Positions 1 through 8,028 of a stretch of DNA of 8,028 bases are shown here, piece after piece. Origin of the DNA: Polynucleobacter meluiroseus. Lineage in GTDB: Bacteria > Verrucomicrobiota > Verrucomicrobiia > Opitutales > UBA953. A program made the position numbers and the translations under genes. The stretch spans positions 1 through 8,028 of the forward strand of contig CALPIW020000058.1 in the NCBI GenBank assembly GCA_943323725.2, written 5' to 3'. The notes below the pieces were generated by a model that ran no database searches, was not told the DNA's origin, and saw only the letters and a program-made list of their open reading frames with translations. Every line of letters begins with the position of its first letter. The first letter of the stretch is position 1.

Positions 1-219
1 CTTGTCGAATCCGGCGGCGAGGCCGATGTGGTTGGGGAATTTCAGGCCGAAGGCTTCGATCGGGCGGCCGCCCTTGGGGGTCAGCGAGCGCTCCATCAGG
101 GCACGGAGGGGGGCGCAGGCGCCGAGGAGGCCCATGCCACGCAGGCCGACCTGGTGGGCCGTCTCGGGGTCGAGCTTGTAGAGGACCTTCGCGATCACCT
201 TGTCGTACAGGAAAGACAT
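1..219 (-). CDS. pyrD: Dihydroorotate dehydrogenase (quinone), class 2, N-terminal part
   Basis: Only the first 73 codons lie in the window; the gene continues past base 1. The reverse strand reads from an ATG at 219-217 as MSFLYDKVIAKVLYKLDPET and ends with F-G-L-K-F-P-N-H-I-G-L-A-A-G-F-D-K. The early L-D-P-E-T-A-H segment belongs to the N-terminal helical extension that class 2 (membrane-associated, quinone-using) enzymes have and class 1 enzymes lack. F-P-N-x-I-G-L-A-A-G-F-D-K is the first conserved FMN-barrel motif. The family oxidises dihydroorotate to orotate in pyrimidine synthesis, at the inner face of the cytoplasmic membrane. No Shine-Dalgarno sequence is evident before the start. 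The gene is divergent from the 330-1091 gene across 110 bp. Family assignment is strong; the FMN-binding and catalytic residues further on cannot be inspected. Confidence 0.93.
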   Translation of the reverse strand, partial: MSFLYDKVIAKVLYKLDPETAHQVGLRGMGLLGACAPLRALMERSLTPKGGRPIEAFGLKFPNHIGLAAGFDK

Positions 220-293
220 GCCCCGGAGTTAAGGGAGGAAAGGCCGGAAGGAAAGCGGAGAAGCCCGCCATTTGGGGCCGCCGCCGACCCCTC

Positions 294-322
294 TTGACTC
301 CCGCCCAGACTTGGGCAAACCA
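294..322 (+). promoter_or_regulatory. Candidate promoter of the 330-1091 gene
   Basis: TTGACT at 294-299 matches the sigma-70 -35 consensus at five of six positions. A 17-base spacer leads to AAACCA at 317-322, a poor -10 match. Transcription from here would begin at about 328-331, at or next to the ATG at 330, so the message could be leaderless, which fits the missing Shine-Dalgarno sequence. The spacer holds a palindrome, GCCCA-gact-TGGGC (303-316), that could be an operator. The -35 box is seen directly; the promoter role is inferred. Confidence 0.35.
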
Positions 323-329
323 CCCAGCC

Positions 330-1091
330 ATGGCTGTGACTACCTCAAAGCTCCTTTGGTGCACCATCCGTTTCAAGGAGAAGGAAGGCAACTGGTGGGT
401 GAAGGAGAACTCCGACCCGAAGCATTACGAGCCGGACGGCCTCGGCATCCTCGATCCCTACCAGTTCCCGTGGATCCTCGACATGATGGACCCTCTCCGC
501 GAGTACGGTCTCTCCAACGAGATCCTCGAGGCGGCCTTCGTGCCTTTCCAGACCCAGGAGATCGACAAGGACCAGACGGTCCGCCTCGTCCGCGTGGCCG
601 AGCATATCCTCGACTCCGAGGAGCCGCTCTTCGCCCTCCCCAACATCAAGGACGGCGACAAGGGCGCCTACGCCGACCTCCTCGAGCACATCATGCGCCT
701 GCGCGTGAAGCTCATCAACGACACGATCAAGCTCGAGCAGAAGCTCACCGTCGAAGACGTGGATGAACAGCTCAGCGAGCTGCGCAACCAGGCCATGATC
801 GAAGGCCGCGACATCCATCCTTTCGAAGAGATCACCGACATCCTGGAATTCGTCCCGCAGGGCCACGAAGTCCCGGGCGATGACGACGATGACGACAAGC
901 CCGCGCGCGCCCAGGCGGCCGCGGAAGACATCGTCGACCTGCCCGACGTCGAGGAAGTCGACAAGGACATGGAGAAGAACCTCCGCTGGGACGACGAGGA
1001 AGAACCGGCCGAAGAAGGTTCCGGCGAATCCGAAGGCGGCGAGTCCGAAGGCGGCGCCAAGGGCTCCGGCAAGTCCGGTCGCCGTCGCTAA
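330..1091 (+). CDS. Unrecognised cytoplasmic protein with acidic low-complexity tail
   Basis: This 253-residue protein matches no family I can name. No signal peptide or membrane segment is visible, so it is probably cytoplasmic. Residues 1-180 look like a folded, mostly helical domain: an aromatic N-terminal part (L-L-W-C-T-I-R-F near 8-15, N-W-W-V at 21-24, D-P-Y-Q-F-P-W at 42-48), then charged amphipathic helices around 54-170. The tail from about 183 is disordered in character: six aspartates at 184-189, an Ala-rich stretch, D-D-E-E-E at 221-225, two E-S-E-G-G repeats at 232-241, and a basic end, G-K-S-G-R-R-R. I chose the ATG at 330 because the only upstream in-frame start, TTG at 294, lies in the candidate -35 box. 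It is divergent from pyrD and converges on the protease-like gene. The codon pattern (strong G/C third positions) fits its neighbours, so the reading frame is very likely real. Confidence 0.85.
   Translation: MAVTTSKLLWCTIRFKEKEGNWWVKENSDPKHYEPDGLGILDPYQFPWILDMMDPLREYGLSNEILEAAFVPFQTQEIDKDQTVRLVRVAEHILDSEEPLFALPNIKDGDKGAYADLLEHIMRLRVKLINDTIKLEQKLTVEDVDEQLSELRNQAMIEGRDIHPFEEITDILEFVPQGHEVPGDDDDDDKPARAQAAAEDIVDLPDVEEVDKDMEKNLRWDDEEEPAEEGSGESEGGESEGGAKGSGKSGRRR
1026..1055 (+). repeat. 15-bp tandem duplication inside the acidic-tail gene
   Basis: Two adjacent 15-base units, GAATCCGAAGGCGGC (1026-1040) and GAGTCCGAAGGCGGC (1041-1055), differ at one base and encode E-S-E-G-G twice in frame. The single difference is a synonymous Glu codon change, so the peptide repeat is exact. 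It lies in the low-complexity tail and looks like replication slippage in a tolerant linker. Confidence 0.8.
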
Positions 1092-1124
1092 GCCACGGGC
1101 TTACTTGCCCGGCTGATCCGTGGC
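1092..1124. terminator. Candidate bidirectional hairpin between convergent genes
   Basis: GCCACGG at 1092-1098 is the exact reverse complement of CCGTGGC at 1118-1124, giving a 7-bp stem. A smaller competing stem, GGGC (1097-1100) with GCCC (1107-1110), sits inside. The structure begins right after the TAA of the 330-1091 gene and covers the TAA and last codons of the opposite gene, where a shared terminator of a convergent pair would be expected. No T-rich tract follows on either strand, so this is not a classical intrinsic terminator. Confidence 0.35.
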
Positions 1125-1967
1125 CTGCGGCTCGAAGAGCCACATGCGACGGGAAGCCATGTCCACCGCGATGGGGTGGGCGCGCAGGAAGTCGTCGCCG
1201 AGCAGGTTGTGCTCTTCGTCGCGGATGAACTCGACGCCCGTCAGCGGGGCGCCGCCGATGCGCAGCGACTTGATCTTGCAGACCTGCACCCGCGTGAGGG
1301 AGGTGCCGCGCACGGTGGCCACGGGCAGGAAGCCGCGGAACTCGGTCTCGCCGCGGAACTTCAGCGAGCTCATGTAGGACTTCGAGGCGCCGGAATCGAC
1401 GATCATCGGCACCTTGACGCCTTCGACCTCGATGTTGACGCCGCAGTGGCCGCCGCGGCTGTAGATGGGGACTTCGTGGGCGGCGGAGGTGTCGGGGATC
1501 TTGCCGAGGATCATGACCTTGTTGCGCAGGTCCATGTAGAAGGACCGGCCGAAGAGCAGGTCGGCGCCCATCAGTCCGTCGATGTCCATGCCGTCGAGCG
1601 GCATGATGGCCACGTGGAAGTCGCGCCAGGTGACCTCGCCCGCGCGCAGGGTCTCGACGAGGCCATAGGTCGATTCCTTGCGTCCGGAGTTGCCCATGGA
1701 AGGCACGCTGAAGGCTTCGCTGATGCCGCAACGCTGCGCCACGCGCGGCGTGAGCACGGCCGTGCCTTGGCAGCCGGTATCGACGCCGAGCAGCACGTTC
1801 ACGCCGTTGATCTGCACCATGAGCGTCGGGATGGCCTTGATGCGCAGGCGATAGTTCGCGACGCCGCTCTCGGGGAATTCCTCCTTGGGCTTCTTCAGGT
1901 CCTGCGCCGCGAGCGAACAGGCGAGGCAGAGGCCGAGGCTGGCGAACAGGAGGCGCAAGGGCTTCAT
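1101..1967 (-). CDS. Exported two-lobe retropepsin-like aspartyl protease family protein
   Basis: The 288-residue product starts with a typical Sec signal peptide (K2 and R5, hydrophobic core at about 6-20, likely cleavage near A20-A21 before Q22-D23). Two similar halves follow. Lobe one has L-L-G-V-D-T-G-C at 59-66 and a later D-G-L-M-G-A-D-L-L at 130-138; lobe two has M-I-V-D-S-G-A-S at 188-195 and H-N-L-L-G-D-D-F-L at 253-261. D-[TS]-G followed by a hydrophobic-Leu-Gly-x-Asp-x-Leu element is the retropepsin-like fold signature, with catalytic candidates D63 and D191. Retroviral enzymes form this site by dimerisation, whereas here one chain carries both halves. C66, C80, C175 and C230 could form disulfides after export. 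The ATG at 1967 places the signal peptide at the N-terminus; an upstream GTG at 2003 would add twelve Pro/Arg-rich residues. It lies 89 bp after lnt on the same strand and may share its transcript. The fold is fairly sure; activity and substrate are unknown, and it could be a binding protein. Confidence 0.85.
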   Translation of the reverse strand: MKPLRLLFASLGLCLACSLAAQDLKKPKEEFPESGVANYRLRIKAIPTLMVQINGVNVLLGVDTGCQGTAVLTPRVAQRCGISEAFSVPSMGNSGRKESTYGLVETLRAGEVTWRDFHVAIMPLDGMDIDGLMGADLLFGRSFYMDLRNKVMILGKIPDTSAAHEVPIYSRGGHCGVNIEVEGVKVPMIVDSGASKSYMSSLKFRGETEFRGFLPVATVRGTSLTRVQVCKIKSLRIGGAPLTGVEFIRDEEHNLLGDDFLRAHPIAVDMASRRMWLFEPQATDQPGK

Positions 1968-2056
1968 CGGTGGGCGGCGAGGCGCGGGAAGCGCCGGGGT
2001 CACCCTAATTTGGACGGAAACTCCGGGAGGTCGACAAGGACCTGCGGATTTCTGGC

Positions 2057-3666
2057 TCAGGCCTGCCGGCGGCGACGCCAGAGGTAGGCCAAGGCGAAGC
2101 AGAGGCCGCCCAGGCCGACCGCCCAGTCGCCCTGGCGGACCCAGAAGGTCTCGGGCTGGCGGTCGCGCGGGATCCGGACCGGCGTGGCCAGGCGGGCGCC
2201 CCGGAAATACACGCTGCCTTCCTCCAGGACGGGGAAGGCCCGGCCAAGGGGGTCGATGGTGCCGCTCCAGCCGGCGTTGCCGCAGCGGACCACGGGCAGC
2301 CCCGTGGCGGCGGCCAGGAGGACCGAGTGGGCGGCGTGCTGGTAGGCTCCGGCCTCGCGGCCATACCAGGCGTCGTTGGTCACGACGACGAGCACGTCGG
2401 CGCCGGCGAGCGCGTGCTCGCGGGCGAGCTCCGGGAAGACGTCTTCATAGCACACCAGTGCCCCGGCCATGAAGGTGCGGCCTTGGCGCGTCGTCAGGGG
2501 GAGCAGGGAAGGGCCGGTTCCGGCCACGCAGTCGGTCTCGATCGGCACGACCTTACGCAAAGGCAGGAAGTCGGCGAACGGCACGTACTCGCCGAAGGGG
2601 ACGAGGTGGCGCTTCGCGTAGGCGGGCTTGCGCACGCCTTCCGACGTCACCACGGCGACGGCGTTGCCGTAGCCCGCGCCGCGGCGGTCGATGGCGCCGA
2701 TGACGAGCGTCGTGTCGGTGACCGCGGAGAGGGCTTTGAGACGATCGACGTAGGCTTCGCTTTCCAGTGTCAGCGGCAGGGCCGCTTCCGGCCAGAGCAC
2801 GAAGTCGGCCTTGCGGCCGCCGGCGACGTCGATGGTCATCGTCTCGGCGAGGCGCAGGTGTTCCTGCAGGCGCGCGCCGTCCCACTTGGCGTTGGGGTCG
2901 AAGTCCGTCTGCACGACCGCGGGCGTGATGGTGACGTGCGGCAGGGTCGCCTTGGTGGCGTTGGCGGCGAGCAACGCGATGAAGCCGCCGGCGATGGGCA
3001 GGAGTCCGACGTAAAGTTCGGGCGTAAGCCGGCGCAGCCAGCCGGCGGGGCCGACGGGCGCGAGGCGCGCGTCTTCGCGGTAGGATTCGATGAGCCGGAC
3101 GATCCAGCGGGCGAAGCCGAGGTTGAAGAGCACGAGCGCGATGGAGAGGCCGATCGGGCCGACCCACGCGCAGAGGCTGAGCATCACGGGATTGCCCGTC
3201 TGCGAAGCCGCGAACGGCAGCCAACCGAAGCCGGAGAGGATCGTGGCGCGCGTCCACTCGAGCAGGCCCCACGCGCCCGCGAGTCCGGCGATCGCGAGGA
3301 GTCGCGCGGGCAGGCCGGCGTCGGCGCAGGCCGGGAAGATCCAGCGGAGCAGCAGCAGCCAGCCGAACAGGTAGAGCGCGCAGTAGGCGGTGAGCAGCAC
3401 CAAGCCCAGCCAGCCGAGCGGCGGATAGACGTGGCGCAGCCAGACGAGCAGGGCGATCCAGAGCACCCAGCTCAGCGCGAAACCGGCGCGACGCCAGTCA
3501 CGCCACTCCGGATTGAACGCGGCGGCGACCGCGGCGGGCACGAGCGCGATGAACGCCCAGAAGGGGTGACCGAGCGGGCCGAACGAAAGGAAGAGCAGGA
3601 GGGCCGTCAGCGACGTCCCGAGCCAGGCGAGCCGGCCGGATCCCGGGCTGCTCGCGTCCGTTCCGG

Positions 3667-3670
<4 letters not shown>
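2057..3670 (-). CDS. lnt: Apolipoprotein N-acyltransferase
   Basis: This 537-residue inner-membrane enzyme transfers an acyl chain from phospholipid to the alpha-amino group of the N-terminal cysteine of apolipoproteins, the last step of lipoprotein maturation. Hydrophobic segments fill residues about 13-50, 64-110, 121-190 and 222-236. The periplasmic nitrilase-like domain spans about 245-500, and a final membrane segment at 515-531 precedes a basic end (R-R-R-R-Q-A). The expected catalytic triad is present: E295 in V-L-W-P-E, K353 in Y-A-K-R-H-L-V-P-F-G-E-Y, and C407 in V-C-Y-E-D. The T-N-D-A-W-Y-G motif at 431-437 is also typical. Length is slightly above the roughly 510 of the E. coli protein. 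The ATG at 3670 overlaps the secA stop as ATGA, suggesting translational coupling. Further upstream starts in this frame lie inside secA and would add an Arg-rich extension, so I rejected them. Lnt implies a diderm cell with triacylated lipoproteins. Confidence 0.97.
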
Positions 3671-6660
<2,990 letters not shown>

Positions 6661-6712
6661 GGGTCCGGGAGCGAGAGGTAGCAAACTCCGACCCCACCCC
6701 CCGGGGCAAGCC

Positions 6713-6741
6713 TTGACTCGGGTTGTTCACATCGGGTTTTC
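6713..6741 (+). promoter_or_regulatory. Weak candidate promoter of trxB
   Basis: TTGACT at 6713-6718 lies 65 bp before the trxB ATG. With a 17-base spacer the -10 position would be GTTTTC (6736-6741), a poor match. The same hexamer, also preceded by C and followed by C, lies upstream of the 330-1091 gene, which is the main reason to list it. The 123-bp gap between secA and trxB must hold promoters for both genes; I recognise no good one for secA. Confidence 0.28.
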
Positions 6742-6783
6742 GGCCTTGCGGCCATCCTCCCGCCGTCAAGATGGGACGTACCC

Positions 6784-7701
6784 ATGGCTGAAAACGTCCT
6801 TATCCTCGGCACCGGTTGCGCCGGCCTGACCGCCGCCATCTACGCCGCCCGCGCGGGCCTCGCTCCCCTCGTCCTCGAAGGCGGCCAGCCCGGCGGCCAG
6901 CTGACCACGACCTCGGAGGTCGAGAACTTCCCTGGCTTCGTCCACGGCGTCGACGGCAACGAACTCATCACGAACATGAAGGGCCAAGCCGAACGCTTCG
7001 GCGCCAAGTTCGCCTGGGACCGCATCGACTCCGTCGACTTCTCCGGCCCGATCAAGAAGCTCAAGGGCGGCGAAGCCACCTACGAGGCCAAGGCCGTGAT
7101 CATCGCCACCGGCGCCTCGCCCCGTCACCTCGGCATTCCCGGTGAGATGCACTACTACGGCGGCAACGGCGTGACCACCTGCGCGACCTGCGACGGCGCC
7201 TTCTACCGCAACGTCCCGGTCGCCGTCGTCGGCGGCGGCGACTCCGCCTGCGAAGAAGCCCTCTTCCTCACCCGCTTCGCCTCCAAGGTCTACCTCGTGC
7301 ACCGTCGCGATTCCTTCCGCGCCTCCGACATCATGGTGCAGCGCGTCAAGGCTCACGAGAAGATCGAGCTCGTCCTCAACGTCACCCCGAAGGAGATCCT
7401 CGGCGACGCCAAGGTCCACACCCTCCGCGTCGTCGAGAAGTCCGGCGCCGACCGCGACCTCGCCGTGAAGTGCGTCTTCGTGGCCATCGGTCACGTGCCC
7501 AATTCGCAGGCCTTCACGCCGGCCCTCGCGGTCGACGAAGGCGGTTACTTCATCGCCGGCCCCAATACCGTCAGCACCAACATCCCCGGCGTCTTCGTCG
7601 CCGGCGACTGCTCCGACCACGTCTATCGTCAGGCCATCACCGCCGCCGGCATGGGTTGCCGCGCCGCCATCGAAGCCGAACGCTGGTTGGCGGGACATTG
7701 A
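6784..7701 (+). CDS. trxB: Thioredoxin reductase (NADPH)
   Basis: This 305-residue cytoplasmic flavoenzyme passes electrons from NADPH through FAD and a redox-active disulfide to thioredoxin. The FAD-binding glycine motif is G-T-G-C-A-G at 9-14, followed by E-G-G-Q-P-G-G-Q-L at 32-40. The second FAD contact is V-F-V-A-G-D-C at 270-276. The NADPH domain has V-G-G-G-D-S-A at 149-155 and H-R-R-D-S-F-R-A-S at 173-181, whose arginines favour NADPH over NADH. The catalytic pair is C133 and C136 in C-A-T-C-D-G. Length is close to that of low-molecular-weight bacterial enzymes (about 310-320). Unusual detail: C12 stands where many homologues have proline (G-S-G-P-A-G). The ATG at 6784 starts just before the first beta strand (N-V-L-I-L-G), so no other start fits better. 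No Shine-Dalgarno sequence is evident. It is divergent from secA and followed at once by a hairpin. Confidence 0.97.
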   Translation: MAENVLILGTGCAGLTAAIYAARAGLAPLVLEGGQPGGQLTTTSEVENFPGFVHGVDGNELITNMKGQAERFGAKFAWDRIDSVDFSGPIKKLKGGEATYEAKAVIIATGASPRHLGIPGEMHYYGGNGVTTCATCDGAFYRNVPVAVVGGGDSACEEALFLTRFASKVYLVHRRDSFRASDIMVQRVKAHEKIELVLNVTPKEILGDAKVHTLRVVEKSGADRDLAVKCVFVAIGHVPNSQAFTPALAVDEGGYFIAGPNTVSTNIPGVFVAGDCSDHVYRQAITAAGMGCRAAIEAERWLAGH

Positions 7702-7724
7702 GCCTTGCGACGGAGTCGCAAGGC
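7702..7724 (+). terminator. Perfect hairpin right after the trxB stop
   Basis: GCCTTGCGAC (7702-7711) and GTCGCAAGGC (7715-7724) are exact reverse complements separated by GGA, giving a 10-bp, G+C-rich stem with a three-base loop. It starts one base after the trxB TGA. A run of T is missing downstream, so it may instead protect the mRNA 3' end or belong to a repeat family. The structure is certain; the terminator role is inferred from position. Confidence 0.55.
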
Positions 7725-7734
7725 CTAGGTATCA

Positions 7735-7755
7735 GCGGTTGGCGGTTAGCGGTTG
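7735..7755 (+). repeat. Three tandem 7-bp repeats
   Basis: GCGGTTG (7735-7741), GCGGTTA (7742-7748) and GCGGTTG (7749-7755) lie head to tail, differing only in the last base. The array is short and looks like a simple-sequence remnant. Its period of seven matches the 7-bp repetition within the arms of the nearby palindrome. Confidence 0.75.
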
Positions 7756-7771
7756 GGAGTGGCAAGACGCC

Positions 7772-7845
7772 AAGGGAGACCGGAAACCGGAATGTTAGCT
7801 TGGGATATAAAACCCCAGCCAATCATCCGGTCTCCGGTTTCCCTT
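7772..7845. repeat. 74-bp imperfect palindrome (long hairpin)
   Basis: The left arm GGGAGACCGGAAACCGGA (7774-7791) pairs with TCCGGTCTCCGGTTTCCC (7826-7843), with one G-T wobble and one A-C mismatch, and AA (7772-7773) with TT (7844-7845) extends it. After a small asymmetric interior loop, TTAGCTTGGG (7795-7804) pairs with CCCCAGCCAA (7813-7822), with two mismatches, leaving the loop ATATAAAA (7805-7812). The arms themselves repeat every 7 bp (ACCGGAA twice at 7779-7792). A T-rich run (7844-7860) follows, so on the plus strand it could terminate transcription; it could also be a small non-autonomous repeat element. It contains no gene. Confidence 0.75.
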
Positions 7846-7865
7846 TGAGTTCTTTCTTTAGGTAG

Positions 7866-7886
7866 GGATGCGATGACATCGCATCC
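7866..7886. repeat. Perfect 21-bp palindrome
   Basis: GGATGCGATG (7866-7875) and CATCGCATCC (7877-7886) are exact reverse complements around a single central A. As RNA it gives a 9-bp stem with a GAC loop; as DNA it could be a binding site for a dimeric protein. The last eight bases of the window (8021-8028, GGATGCGA) repeat the start of the left arm, so a second copy may begin at the edge. Confidence 0.75.
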
Positions 7887-8028
7887 GTTCGACGCCGATC
7901 TTGCGGTCTGATCGGGTCTTGGCTGCTGGCACCGGATGCCGATGGCTGATGGCCGAACCGCCGACTCCCGAATGGCCGATGCCTCGGTGGCCGTCACCTG
8001 GCACCAAGATGTGAATGCGCGGATGCGA

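Larger units (their letters stand above)
7702..8028. other. Non-coding, repeat-rich region after trxB
   Basis: This 327-bp stretch to the window edge has no reading frame with a recognisable product. The short frames here give low-complexity translations typical of simple repeats. It holds, in order, the trxB-proximal hairpin, three 7-bp repeats, a 74-bp imperfect palindrome with an A+T-rich loop and T-rich flank, a perfect 21-bp palindrome, and G-A-T-G-G-C-like short repeats flanked by two copies of CTGGCACC. Base composition is more mixed than in the genes, with A+T-rich patches at about 7793-7860. I see no tRNA, integrase or transposase sequence. Confidence 0.7.

Noticed and set aside
28..297. 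An 89-codon plus-strand frame over the pyrD start
   Set aside because: The minus strand gives clear PyrD motifs, while this frame gives no recognisable protein.
294..329. TTG start for the 330-1091 gene
   Set aside because: It falls in the candidate -35 hexamer and would add twelve residues with no similarity to a leader or domain; the ATG at 330 is more plausible.
1050..1080. P-loop-like G-A-K-G-S-G-K-S at the end of the acidic-tail protein
   Set aside because: It matches the Walker A pattern only by chance: it lies in a Gly/Ser/Lys low-complexity tail ten residues from the end with no surrounding NTPase fold.
1908..1940. Lipoprotein signal in the retropepsin-like protein (L-C-L-A-C near residue 17)
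   Set aside because: The -3 and -2 residues do not fit a lipobox; an ordinary signal peptidase I site after A20-A21 is more likely.
1968..2003. GTG start at 2003 for the retropepsin-like gene
   Set aside because: It would put a Pro/Arg-rich stretch before a well-formed signal peptide.
6661..6684. TTG start for secA at 6684
   Set aside because: It adds eight residues before the M-F-L-S-I-L-K-L-F-A-G start that matches the usual SecA N-terminus.
6771..6791. A six-codon upstream frame (MGRTHG) overlapping the trxB start
   Set aside because: It lacks a ribosome site and any coding sign; such short frames arise easily by chance.
6766..7698. A 310-codon open frame antisense to trxB
   Set aside because: Shadow of trxB; composition is Asp/Gly/Ala/Val-biased and no family is recognisable.
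7735..8028. Integron attC site or CRISPR repeats
   Set aside because: The GTT-containing repeats do not match the GTTRRRY core, there is no integrase, and no regular repeat-spacer pattern exists.

Overview
This G+C-rich window (roughly two-thirds G+C by eye) holds six protein-coding regions of a bacterial chromosome, almost all of it core envelope and redox housekeeping. The organism is most likely a Verrucomicrobiota member, perhaps Opitutae-like. This rests on SecA: the Q-L-R-G-R-C-S-R-Q-G-D form of helicase motif VI, which from memory resembles chlamydial SecA, an enlarged preprotein-crosslinking region, and no C-terminal zinc motif. It is inference, not a database result.

Layout: (1) 1-219, minus strand: the first 73 codons of pyrD (class 2 dihydroorotate dehydrogenase), cut by the window edge. 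(2) 330-1091, plus strand: an unrecognised 253-aa cytoplasmic protein with a long acidic, Gly/Ser-rich tail. (3) 1101-1967, minus strand, converging on it with a 9-bp gap: an exported protein with two retropepsin-like lobes (DTG and DSG). (4) 2057-3670, minus strand: lnt, apolipoprotein N-acyltransferase with an intact Glu-Lys-Cys triad. (5) 3667-6660, minus strand: secA, whose stop codon overlaps the lnt start as ATGA. (6) 6784-7701, plus strand, divergent from secA: trxB, thioredoxin reductase. (7) 7702-8028: 327 bp with no convincing gene but a dense series of hairpins, 7-bp repeats and palindromes.

The minus-strand series secA-lnt-aspartyl protease-like gene reads as a possible envelope operon: SecA drives preproteins through SecYEG, Lnt adds the third acyl chain to exported lipoproteins, and the retropepsin-like protein is itself a predicted Sec substrate. 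TrxB supplies reduced thioredoxin and PyrD makes orotate; neither has an evident functional link to the operon. None of the six starts has a clear Shine-Dalgarno sequence.

I see no mobile-element gene, CRISPR array, tRNA, rRNA or defence system, and no clear undescribed multi-gene system. The parts most worth a second look are the two-lobed retropepsin-like protein, the altered SecA C-terminus, the acidic-tailed orphan protein, and the structured repeats after trxB.
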